Assembly (NCBI GenBank): GCA_035048485.1
Contig: CM068593.1
Coordinates: 149,001 to 213,000 of the forward strand
Reading direction: 5' to 3'
From: Pteria penguin
Taxonomy: Eukaryota; Mollusca; Bivalvia; Pterioida; Pteriidae
Length of the DNA: 64,000 nucleotides
In this document: in pieces, positions 23,684 to 34,619 of the stretch
How positions within the stretch are numbered: position 1 is the first letter of the stretch
Layout of the letters: every line of letters starts with the position of its first letter
Position numbers and translations under genes: made by a program
The notes under the pieces: model-generated
What the model was told of the DNA's origin: nothing
Database searches by the model: none
The model's input: the letters and a program-made list of their open reading frames with translations, nothing else

Positions 23684-26600
23684 CTAATTAAATCTTGAAC
23701 TTTTTTGGGCAACTAATTCCAAGGTAGGAGGTTGCATGATTGGAGCGATGGTTAAAGATATCCTCCTATGATCTGTTCTTGACATTTCAACCTTTTTGAA
23801 CATTCCCTTCTTGTCATTAAGCCTCAGTTCAAAAATAATTTTGAACAAATCCTTGATGTGGTTGTAGGTTTTCTTTCCTTTTCTTGTCACTGTTGTCCAC
23901 CTAGTTGATTTTTTTTTATGTATGTCCTCTGGTATCTACACGTAAAAAAAGGACAAATTAAGTGAAGTTTCATAAATTTATATGCAACCTATAGAATATG
24001 ATTACTGTTTTTTGATTTTTTTTTATTGATTTCTAGAGAATAATTTCTACCTGATAGTGCCATTCTTGTTTCTCAATGGAGGCAAGTCTACTGCAGCATT
24101 GTAATCTAGGGCTGCCATTATATTTCTGGCCCTGTACACTGGCGGAGAATATGAAATTCTTTTTGTGGCATACATCAGTATGTGATTATGAATATTTCAA
24201 ACTCAGCTGTACTCCTATAATAAATCCAACACATTCAATTCAATCATCAAGTATATTTCTAGCTTTTATTGGCACTGTCTATAATTTCATTTAAAAACAT
24301 AAGTGATTGAAGAGCTATTAGAATAATTGATATTTTGCTTTTTTTTAAATTCTTATGGAAGAGATCACATCTGTTAAGTCAAAATTATAATCATCCCTTT
24401 GCTACAAATTTATTATATAATTGAGTACTGGGTAATCATATTACTGGTATAAATTAAATAGAGAAAATTAGTAATAACAATACCTGAAATTCAGGAAGTA
24501 GTGGATATTATTTAAAAATCTCTTATCCAACACTATCTTTCTTAGAGCAATATGTGCTGGGCTTCCTTTTTCAATCCAAGGCTTGTCCATTCTCTCTAAA
24601 TCAACAAGAGGTCCATGTGAACACGCTCCAAAGGAAAGAGTTGTGTAAGAAAGAGCCCATTCGTGCTCATTACTAACATGATGAAGAACACCAACCCATA
24701 TCTCCTAATAAGAAAGATATATGTGTTTTCAGTACACTGGTAATTATTTACAAATTAGTGCATAGTTCTTGAAAATAAACTCCAAAATTTATAATTACGG
24801 TAATATAAAAAATACTGGTAAAGATAACTAAAGCATGGATATACATTTTATTTGACAGAAAGGATTTTTTAAAAATTTATTGTAACCATCATTTAATGAA
24901 AAACTAACCAGAAATTCCTCATATGTGTTCGCTGTTTTACAACAGTGCCAAAAAATGTTTACTATATCCTTGCTCCATTGTTGTAAATCTTTGCATGTTT
25001 TCTCTTGTCCAGCCTGAAAGATAAGAAATTTTCAAAGCATAATTAAGAATTTGAATTTCGTTTTCTTATATTTTATAACTGACCCAACATAGCTTAGATA
25101 AGAGGTTAGTAAGTACTTGCTTCATGATCAATAGGTCCTTAGTTTGATTCCCACTACAAAATACTTGTACAGATAAAATAAAAAAATTGGATATACCGTT
25201 ACTTACAGCATTTATCTTCTTTCCTAGATTTTTGGCTGCATGCCACACATCATGGGAGTGTTTGATATCCGAATACTGTCTCTCTGTAAAAGAAATAATG
25301 ACGAAAATAATGAAGAACTTGTAGGCAAACCCTATTTATGACACTGTATACACAGTAGGGAAATGCGGGAATGTTTTGTTTAACAAAAACATCTGTCATC
25401 TGTATTACCTCTGATATTGATAGATTGAATTACCAGTGACAAAATAAGTAGTACTCACTCATTAAAGCACCAATTTGCATATGAGCATCAGTTACAATTT
25501 CCTTGACAAGGAGAGATGTTTTGATGTCTTCTAATGCTCTCTGGAAGCCTGCTTTTTCTAAATTGGTGCTTTTCCTTCCTGTTTCTCGTTTGTCTAAAGT
25601 TTGTAATGCAACAATTTTCTTGAATGTATTCTCCATCATGGTATATGAACAATATTGGGCGCAATGGCCTGGACTATCCATACGTCCGTCACCTTTAAAA
25701 AATATTTTACTATATTTAGTTGTATATATTCTCATTATGGGTAAGTCAGAGGGTCATTCATATCCTTTACCACCTGTGCAAAGACTCAATTTTATCATGC
25801 AATATGTAAACATTTATGCTTAAATTGAAATTAACAAAATAATGAAAACAAAACAAACAAAAAAAAAAATAAAAATAAAAATGAATAAATAAACAAATAA
25901 AAAGTCAGCAATGAAAGTGTTGAATACTCTAACTGCTTGAACCAAACCAAAGAACAACTCAGTCTTATACCCAGAAAATCTTCATGTTTGTTTCGGAATA
26001 TATCACGCAATTACTCCACATTGTTTTTGTGATTTCCTCTAAAAGAAATGAAATACAGTAAAATATTTTTCCTTACCCAAAAGTACCACCTCCTTATCTT
26101 TAAATTGTCTCCTGAATTCCTCTTCATTCTTCTTCCACATTTCATCTATAGCAGGTACCAGGTATGTTGTCTGCAGATGGAGGAATCTTGACATTAAGTC
26201 AATTTTCCCAAAATTGTTTTCTGATGCCAAAATTGATGAAGAAATGAGTAAATCCCCACTGTGTAAACCTCTATTGAGAACTGGCTGAGAGCACCATGTA
26301 TGTTTAATATGTTCTCTGGAGCATTCCTGTGTACAAAAAAGATGCATGTCAAAAATGGTATATATTGTAGGTTTTCTTTTTAAGTGATCTTTTCATTTAT
26401 GATACTACTCCATAATGTGTGAAATAAGATTTGGAAATAATTAATTGTTGAAGATTAGATACAAACATTCTAAATAATTTAATTTACAATGCATAATACA
26501 TGTGTGTTTACCCAATAAAGATAAATAGCAGATCCAACATATTTTGGTGTGATATCTACTAATTCTTCACAGCCTTTTACTTGACAAGAGATATCTATTT

Positions 26601-29474
26601 TTGTTTTAGCAAGATCCAACAACTGGTCTTTGAAGACAATAACTTTATCTGCCTCTAATAATGCACTGACGTCATCCATTGATTTTACATGGGAAATTCC
26701 TTATCCACTCTCTATAGACTCCTCTGACTCGGGTTCAGACTCAGATCTCTCATCAGTGTCTTCCTCATCAATGACCATATCAAGCCCAGCCACATCTTCT
26801 ATTTCATTATTATCATCTGTGCTGAAAAATAATATGAAAATAATCAGCATAATTCAATTCAATGGATTTATATATGAGTGAAATCATTTAAATACGTTAG
26901 GACTGTAAAGAAAATACCTACATTACCAGTGTTGGGGCAACTGATCTTCCACATGACATCCCTAAATAAGTTTGTTGCAGAGATTGTCAGGTGTAATTTA
27001 AGTGATACATATATATGAAATTATAAATACATGCTATACTTAAATATTATAAGATTAACAGATTTTTTAACGTCAGTCCATAATTATTGCATATGTTTGG
27101 TGATGTCATTTGTTCGATACATTCATACAAATTCATACCTTTGCAAAAGAGCTAAGACCAACCAGAAGAAGTGATGGATTTTTTACATGCCTACTGGTTA
27201 TGGAACTTATTTATTACTGTCTCACTCGAAAGACTGGTTACCAATATGACCAGGATGGGAATCGAATCTTTACCTCCTGATCAGTAGGCATGTCCCATAC
27301 CACTGGACCATACCAGTTCAAACACTAAAAGGAAAATGAAATAAGTTGTTGAAATGTGCATTTGGTGCACAAAATCATAACATGTATATACAAATGTATG
27401 TTCCAATATTCATTAATACCATACCCAAGTGTTATATCAAATTCTGGCTCATAATCTTCATCATCCATATCATCTTCTTCAATTTCCTCTTGAGTTATAT
27501 CAATGTTCAAACTAAATTGGGTAAGGAAGGAAAATATTATAACTTAAGTCAAAGCAAACAAAAAACATCTAGCAGTAGCAGATGGTCATGTGAAGGTACA
27601 ATATATTCCAAATACAATTTTGTTTTTAAAAGTCCTGCTGAACTGTACATGTATACTCTTTACAGGGACTAACGGAAAAATCGATAATGCCTATCTACTG
27701 ACCAGGTCATCAACAAAACCTTTATTTCCCATAGTAAATCACTGACTCGGCTAGGCACGTGCAAGTGGCAGATTGATATTTTTCAGTACAGTCTTGAAAG
27801 TTTGATTTCTTTTCTATCTGTTTACATGCATTTAGTATGTATATGTAATACTGTATAGGTTGCAGTTTGATAAAACTTACTTGAAAGGATCAACAAATGA
27901 TGAAGATTGTTCTTTAGGCTTTCTCATTCTTTTTTCTCTGGAACAAAAAACATTCATTTGAATTATTTTGACCCAATCATATGCATACAAAAATAATGGA
28001 CAAAGGAATGAAAGTATAATATATTCCATAATAATAATCATCATGAAATATTGGATCTACAATACACATATCAGTATGACTTCATCCGGATAATTAATTT
28101 AGTCTTTTATATAGAATGAACTTATTCTATCATCAGACTTTGAGATAAAAGGATCTTGAAAAAGGCCTTTACCCTTGCAGTTCTTCTTTGCTTGTGCCTA
28201 GAGTTGGTTCGTCCACAGGCAACTCAGAAATTCCAGAAAACCCTGATTCGGTGGCACTAAAATAATTTGATTTAGAATAAAATCATTGAAATGAAACACA
28301 TTAATTATTCTTCCTTCTCCATGATAGGTACAAAGCATATTACTCATAATTAATTTGAATCATATGTTCTAAGACAATTGTCACTGAAAAGTGCATATCC
28401 TGAACAGATTTGGTAAATAAAGTTTTTAGAAACATGATAAAGTCTCCAGAGTATTAAGAAACAAATTAGAATCGTATGTGTCAATTTGAAACCTAATTTA
28501 TAATAAGAACCTTATCCTGTTTAGAAAATGAGGGTGTTATTAACATAAAGCCTAATCTTCTAGTGAGTATTATTAAAATCAGATACAGAAAATGTGAAAA
28601 AAAAATACAATTACAGTTATCAATAAATAAGATATCTTTATGCACAGTCATATATTTATTTATTCATGTACTACCTCTCTGCTGTATCAGTTGATTCAGT
28701 AGATATTTCTGATAGAGTTAGCTCTGTCAGTCTAGGGGCTTTCAAGCCGAAAGTCGTTGAGGTTTCAGATTTTCCCTTTGATTTGCTCTTCTGATATTCA
28801 CGACTAAAAGAAAACATGAAACTACCAATCGATATACTGTAGAGTACAGCTGATTTACAACATAGTATAGGACCTATGTATTACAAAATATATAGGTTAA
28901 ATTGTAACACATCAATAAATTATCTTAATGAAAATATGCTTATGAAATATGTAAACAACGTATATAACCAAATATTAATAATTTCTATTGTTGCAAACCC
29001 CAATAATATGGTTTTTTTAATTTCATTTTGCAAAATTACCAAAAAAAAAAAAAAAAAACAAACCACCCCGTCGGGGGCCCCTGAAAATGTAATGAAAATA
29101 TTTTAGGTTTCAATGCGAAACACGGTCACAAGTTTGCATTCTGTGAATTAATGTGCCCCTGATAAGCAAAGACTTAAAAAAGAGTCAAACTTTTTGTAAT
29201 GTGTTTATTATGTGCATGTTTAAAGAGGTACCCCCCGGTAATACTGAGTATGCAAACTTTTAGAAACTTACTAATTTGCTACGAGAAACGCTGCCACCTG
29301 CCAGTGAAATTGGAATCCTTCTGCTTCTTTTATTTCATTCCAAGCGTCGAAACTATTGCCAATAAACACCCTTTGCTTTGTTCGTTCTTTACAGCGTTCT
29401 TTCTGCCTTCTTTTAACTTCTGGCGACGTCAACTCTTTCGGCCTTCCGCATTTTCTTTTCGAGCCTCCCTCCAT
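23684..29474 (-). CDS. Transposase-like (DDE-type) multi-exon gene, 13 exons, two apparent lesions
   Basis: Exons in gene order: 29474-29272, 28803-28675, 28256-28173, 27937-27881, 27511-27425, 26821-26512, 26326-26077, 25692-25459, 25283-25207, 25013-24909, 24704-24484, 24214-24051, 23900-23684. All introns are GT-AG and phases agree, giving about 712 residues if two lesions are ignored: TAA after EESIESG in exon 6, and a 1-base loss near 24200 in exon 12. The N terminus is basic (KRKCGRPKELTSPEVKRRQK), followed by an acidic segment (EEDDMDDEDYEPEFD). The core has GDGRMDSPGH, EIVTDAHMQIGALM, HSHDVWHAAKNLGKK, IFWHCCKTA and VLHHVSNEHEWAL. The Asp, Asp and Glu in GDGR, TDAH and EHEW are plausible DDE residues. 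I recall related predicted proteins widely in molluscs and fish but cannot assign the superfamily. It may be a domesticated or dying transposase; the lesions could also be assembly errors. Confidence 0.68.
25080..25165 (+). mobile_element. Possible tRNA-like SINE head in intron
   Basis: The words 'GAGGTTAGTAAGTACTTGC' and 'AGTTTGATTCCC' resemble decayed A and B boxes. It lies in the intron between exons 9 and 10 of the transposase-like gene. Weak. Confidence 0.3.
27150..27322 (-). mobile_element. Degenerate type-2 SINE in intron
   Basis: Minus strand: a tRNA-like head with 'TGGTCCAGTGGTATG' and 'AGATTCGATTCCC', followed by 'TCTTTCGAGTGAGACAGTAA', which matches the body of the SINE at 2807. 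It lies in the intron between exons 5 and 6 of the transposase-like gene. Confidence 0.6.
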
Positions 29475-29684
29475 CTTATTTGTTTTGATTAAAACTGCAC
29501 ATTTTAACTAAACATCAGAAGTAAATTGTTTTTGTATATAATATGCCTTAACATTCAATTAGTTGATTTATGAAGAAGAAATTTAATTTTACCGTCTGAA
29601 CTTTAAAAACGAACGGGCTTTCCATACATAACACCCTATATTGACTCTTACATTTCTATTTATCAATCCATTTATAAGAAAGTT
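29475..29684. other. Upstream region of transposase-like gene, up to element X
   Basis: 210 bases between the ATG at 29474 and the left terminus of element X. No TATA box can be singled out in this AT-rich DNA. Confidence 0.4.
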
Positions 29685-30364
29685 CACTGCAAAAAACCCC
29701 CCAAGTTTCATCAACTCCGGAAACCTTGTGGAAACCGGGACATCAAGTTTCCGCAATGGAAACCTGCGGAAACTTGCATGTGAAGTTTCGGCAGGTTTCT
29801 GTTTTGCGGAAACTTGGCAGAAACTTAAAGTCAAAAGTTTCAGCAAGTTTCCGCATGACGGAAACTTCTCACAAAAGTTTAAGCAAGGCGAAAACTTAAT
29901 GGAAACTTATATTCAAAGCTTAACAACCTGAGTTCTACAGAAAATTTTTGTCAAGATTCAACTTTTTTTCAATCAGTTAAATAATATGCGTATGGTCTTC
30001 TTTAAAATGCTGAGAGTACACTTTGGACATCAAGTTTCCGGAAGGTTTCCGCAACTTGCATGTTAAGTTTCCGCAGATTTCAGTTTTATAGAAACTTGTC
30101 GGAAACTTACAGTCAAAGCTTCTGCATAATCAAAACTTCTCACAAAAACTTCTACAGGTTTCTGCAAGGCGAAAACTTAATGGAAACTAATATTCAAAAC
30201 TTAACCTGAGTTCTACAGAAACTTTATGTCAATTAGGAATCAACTTTTATTTTTTAATCATTTCAATAATATGTATGTTCTTTTTACAAATGCTAAGAGA
30301 AGTGAAATGTCATAAAGCTTAAAAATAAAGTTTAATAGACTTTAGATGACTGTTAATTTTTTAT

Positions 30365-31149
30365 TAAATGTAAAGACATAAAGCTGATAGAAATTATAGC
30401 TTTTAAAATTCTTTTTAAACCCAAAAGTCTACAATATGCATTCTGATTTTGTTTGTTAAAGGTTAATGAGATATATGATAATCTAGTTTTACTAGAGGTA
30501 GACTGGTTCAGGGTATATATAATCTTATGATATTTTGATAAAATCATTTTTCATATAATCTGAAAATTGTTATCTCATTTTCATATAAATGCTCTTTTCT
30601 GTATATTACTTAAACACTTAAATATCACATTCAGAATGTACACCACTGTCTAAGTAAATAAAATGACCAATTTCTCATTTAAAAGAAAATGGTAATTAAT
30701 TGAAATGTATTGGATAAGTTATCATAATAAATAAGGAAAATCAGTATGTTGCTAGAAGCTAGAAATGCACGTATAATTATACTTCACAAGTTCTTCTTTA
30801 AATATCTTGACATTTCCTATAATTAGACTTTACATGGGATACAGTATATCTATTTCAAAACTATATCTTTGTTTCAAATTTAAATATATTTATGTATCTT
30901 ACTCAGATTTAATTTGGTACATGATGATACTAAATCAATCAAGTTAGATAAGCAACCTTATCTAGATTGTAATATTGATAACGATAACCAAGAACTTAAA
31001 CTAAACGTAATATTGATCACAAAGGCCATTTTTGTATCTAGGTATAATATCAAAGCCATTAATTTATACAGGCCTAATTGATACATGTATTGTACTGTAG
31101 TGGTGCCAACAGACGATAGACAGAGAAAATTCAAACTGAACTTCAAAGT
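30365..31149. other. Internal part of element X, no gene
   Basis: AT-rich sequence left of the Naiad B3 insertion. Part of it (to about 30400) matches the second X copy near 49230. Confidence 0.5.
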
Positions 31150-31608
31150 ATGAAGGAAAAAAGAGGAGTTACTGGCTCAGTTATGTGGCAGAAGTCACCA
31201 TAGAGCTATACAATACATGAATATAAATAATATACTAGAACATATATCACATTACAAAATTATTTGATTGTAGTGCAATTACGATACCGACTTAGGACGG
31301 TCATTTAATTTGACAAAAGCCAAACAAATGGTGTGGTTAACCGGTTTACGGGCCCACCTTCCCACTCACCGTAACAGCAGAACAATCAAAGGACGTACAT
31401 TTAAAAATTTATAAATAATCCTCCATGTAAAGAACAAGGGTCAACAGGTATCGCATATTGAGAGGTCATAAAAATATAAACACATAAGGTATTGTAAAAT
31501 ACATAATGGTATAAAAATATATGCGACATCAACATGATAAACCGTGCTCTGCCAGTCTGAAAGCGAGCTAAGACCCTAGATCTGTAGGAGTCCCGACTAA
31601 CGGTCAGA

Positions 31609-31674
31609 GGGGACGAGATTCAGGACCATGTCTCCTCTGAAAGAGGTTTGGACAAGGCCCGTCATATAGTCCCC
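31609..31674 (-). promoter_or_regulatory. SECIS element (form 2) of Naiad B3, overlapping the stop codon
   Basis: Minus strand: helix I GGGGAC (31674-31669) with GUCCCC (31614-31609); 5' quartet strand AUGAC (AUGA at 31665-31662) and 3' strand UGAA (31622-31619); helix II GGGCCUUGUC with GACAUGGUCC (one U-U mismatch). Twelve bases follow AUGA before the apical AAA, and a mini-helix CCUCU/AGAGG sits above it. The UGAN/KGAW quartet, spacing, AA and extra apical helix match eukaryotic form-2 SECIS elements. An outer stem CUGACUAAC/GUUAGUCGG (31691-31683 with 31601-31593) encloses it. Confidence 0.78.
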
Positions 31675-33956
31675 ACCGCCCTGTTAGTCAGCGTGCAACG
31701 TTCAAGTAAAAGTCTGCAAAAGGCTGTGGAGGGGCCAAATACAAGACCTATAGTCTTTTTGATGATCTCAATATCATATTGTCTATTTATAAGACGTTTG
31801 ATTATTTTATTACATGATAAAATAACGTTATCGGAGCCTTTTACTTTCCTTAGTTTATATACGAGATCATCGTAAAAATAAGGATCGGAAATTCCATTGG
31901 ATACATACTGTTGAAAAGAAATATTTCCAAATTTCGATAGAAGTTCTGAATAAGATCTGAAGAATTTGCCGAATGTTTTTCTTAGCTTGTGATATCTGTA
32001 ACCCTGAGTTAAAAGTTTAGTAGTAATTTGTAAATTTCGTTTATGAAAGTCCAAAACATCGGTGCAGCCTCTGACAAATCGAACTAATTGAGATATATAG
32101 ATACCATATGATGGGAGTCGAGGGACATCGCCATCCAAGTAAGGGAAATTTACAACAGGAAATCCAAAATCCTCACGTTTATCATAAATATTAGTATATA
32201 TTAGGTGGTTGATAATTTTGATGTTTAAATCTAAGAAAGGTGTAGATTTATCTCAAGTATTAGCTTTATTCAATGTGAGCTCTGGTGGATAAATTTCTAA
32301 TATAAATTGTTCGAATTCAGGGTTGTCGATAACCAAAATATCATCCAGATATCTACAAGTATTATTGAATTTGTCAATGAGGTCAAAACGTTTTGATTTT
32401 TGAAGAGAAACCATAAAATCCCTCTCATAACAATAAAGAAATAAATCTGCTATCAGAGGCGCGCAGTTAGTACCCATAGGAATCCCAACTATTTGTTGAT
32501 ATATCTTGCCATCAAATTGCACAAAAATATTATTCATGAGAAAATCTAGTGCTTTACATAATTCCTTGCAAGTCCAGTATTTATATGAAGTATTTTGTTG
32601 GAAAAGAATCCAGAGTTATTGGAAGTACATATGTACGTTTTAGATTCTCTGTGAAAACACCATTGTATAAGAGACAGCAACTTGCTTTTAATCAAATCAT
32701 GAGGCAGAGATGTATAAAGTGTAGAAAAATCAAATGTAGAAATTTGAGTCGCTTTGAAATTTAGCGAAAGAAGTTTGTCTATAACTTCATGAGAATTTTT
32801 AATCGACCAAAAGTAATTGATGTTACTATTATGAAATGCGACATCACAATATTTGATAATATTGATCTTTAATAGCAGTTAGAGCAGACGTAATATGCTT
32901 CGATAGTACCGTAGTAGAGCAGTGGCTAGAATTAGGTATGAAACGTGATTTATATGGACTTTTATGTAGTTTTGGGAGCCAATATATGGTTGGTAGATCA
33001 GATTTATCAGTTTCAATTTTGAAGTCGGACATGGTCATGAAGTGATCGTGCAAGGTGCTGTCTTTTGAGGTAGGGCTTTCCACATATGTATGAGTGGAGT
33101 TTAATTCGTTTTTAAGTACTTCAATATAATATAGTTTTCAAACAACTATTATGTTATTACCTGCTTTATCAGCAGGAACAAAGACATATTTAGCATGTAA
33201 GTCAGCTATCTTCTTTTTAATAGAATTTGCCGTCAATGTATTAGGCTGTTGAAATAAATGCGGATTTTCCGTAAAGTTCTTAATACGGATATCGACAATT
33301 CTTAAAATCTCGTATTTCCAATCATTAAGAGCATGAACCTTTACCTGTTCTTTTTTACACCAACGTTTACAATATGTAGTTAAAGCATCTTCTATAACGT
33401 CACGGCATTTATTGAAATCTATCCTGGACGGTAACCTATATTTAGGTCCTTTTCCAAAAAGGGTGCGCAATTTCTTGTCCGAAATACAGTTTATGTCACC
33501 AGTAATAACTTGACCTGCCGGTTTATAAACATATTTAGATTTATCACAAGAACACGACGAAGGAATAGAGTCTGAAACATCAGGGTTAGATGTAACTTTA
33601 TTATAATTTAGAATAAGATTTCTTATAGGCTTTTTGTACTGGTAACAAATTAGTGGAGGTTCTAAATTCTCAAAATGTTGGGGGATTTTAGATGTGACTC
33701 TATGATCACGGAAAATATTAGAAATGTTAAGTAGATCGAAGCCTTTATTAATAAATTTAATTTTGAGAAATTGTTGCTTGGGTGGAAGAGACGGAATACG
33801 AGGAAAGAGTTTATTATATGAAAATAAAATAATCAAATTGAGTTTATATCAATCAGAATTGCGTAAACTTCGAAGATCAGCTTCGTCCAGGATAGATTTC
33901 AATTTATTTACCGGAATAGAGGATAGTGCATGCAAAAGTTCATGACGGCCATTATG
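31662..33956 (-). pseudogene. Naiad B3 reverse transcriptase ORF with three in-frame UGA codons
   Basis: Reading from 33956: HELLHALSSIP, then TGA (33849-33851), then FLKIKFINKGFDLL, the CxC motif SSCSCDKSKYVYKP, ITGDI, KGPKYRLPS, VPADKAGNN, TGA (33138-33140), YWLPKLHKSPYKSRF, DFSTLYTSLPH, IPMGTNCAPLIADLFLYCYE (RT motif B), RYLDDILVIDN (motif C), TGA (32253-32255), FLDLNIKII, QGYRYHKLRKTFGKF and the C terminus LTNRAVGTI with stop TGA 31662-31664. Besides the TGAs, the lesions are a short indel near 32865 and a 4-base loss near 32596; no TAA or TAG interrupts it. Family A has Cys (TGT) at the second TGA. With the SECIS at its 3' end this reads as a former selenoprotein retroelement. Telomerase-related PLE RTs copy element RNA in the nucleus. 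Confidence 0.82.
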
Positions 33957-34164
33957 AACAAACAAAATTTACCCATACATATTTCTACAAAAGTCAGAAT
34001 AATGTGCATATTATTGTTTCAGTAATGTTTAATACTGTTTAATAAAAATGTACTACTAGTTCAACTGGCATCTCAGTGTTTACATGTTCATCTCGACTGA
34101 TTTTTATTTCGATCCAAGTCAAGTCACAACTGGTAGAAAGTAATTACTGTATATTAAAAGCACA

Positions 34165-34253
34165 GGGCTTTCGGCTCGTTGCCCCCCCCCTCCCCCTCAA
34201 TTATACCCATATATATATTGGTATAATTGAAGGGGGCAACCAGCCGAAAGCCC
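34165..34253. repeat. Perfect-type hairpin (foldback) in element X
   Basis: GGGCTTTCGGCT (34165-34176) pairs with AGCCGAAAGCCC (34242-34253), and 'caattatacc' pairs with 'ggtataattg' nearer the loop, around a C-rich stretch. No coding sequence. Confidence 0.7.
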
Positions 34254-34579
34254 TATGATTAAAGGTATAACTATATATAAAAAACCCCAAGAATGTATAT
34301 TAAACATTCATGTATATAGATATGAACAAGGGATTAGGGCGATAGAAAAGCGAGGCGGGAGGATTTTTTACTACTTGCTCATTGATGGACGTATCGAACA
34401 TCTACTGAAATGAATTATATACAAAATTCTATGCACAACTTGCATCTTGAAAATAAAGATAAAATCTTTTATTGTAGTGTTACTTATCAATATCAAGGAC
34501 TTATAAACAAGTTGTTTATAAGTCCATGTTAATATCAACTTCTAAAATTCTGTAACAGCATAATAACTAGCATTCACTG

Positions 34580-34619
<40 letters not shown>

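Larger units (their letters stand above)
31150..33956 (-). mobile_element. Naiad family B, copy B3 (best preserved B copy)
   Basis: Minus-strand copy inserted in element X. It runs from the 3' end at 31150 to a 5' truncation at 33956, where X sequence resumes. It lacks the endonuclease but keeps linker, RT and the full 3' structured region. Its shared non-coding tail includes 'gtaaaccggttaaccacacc'. Confidence 0.9.
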
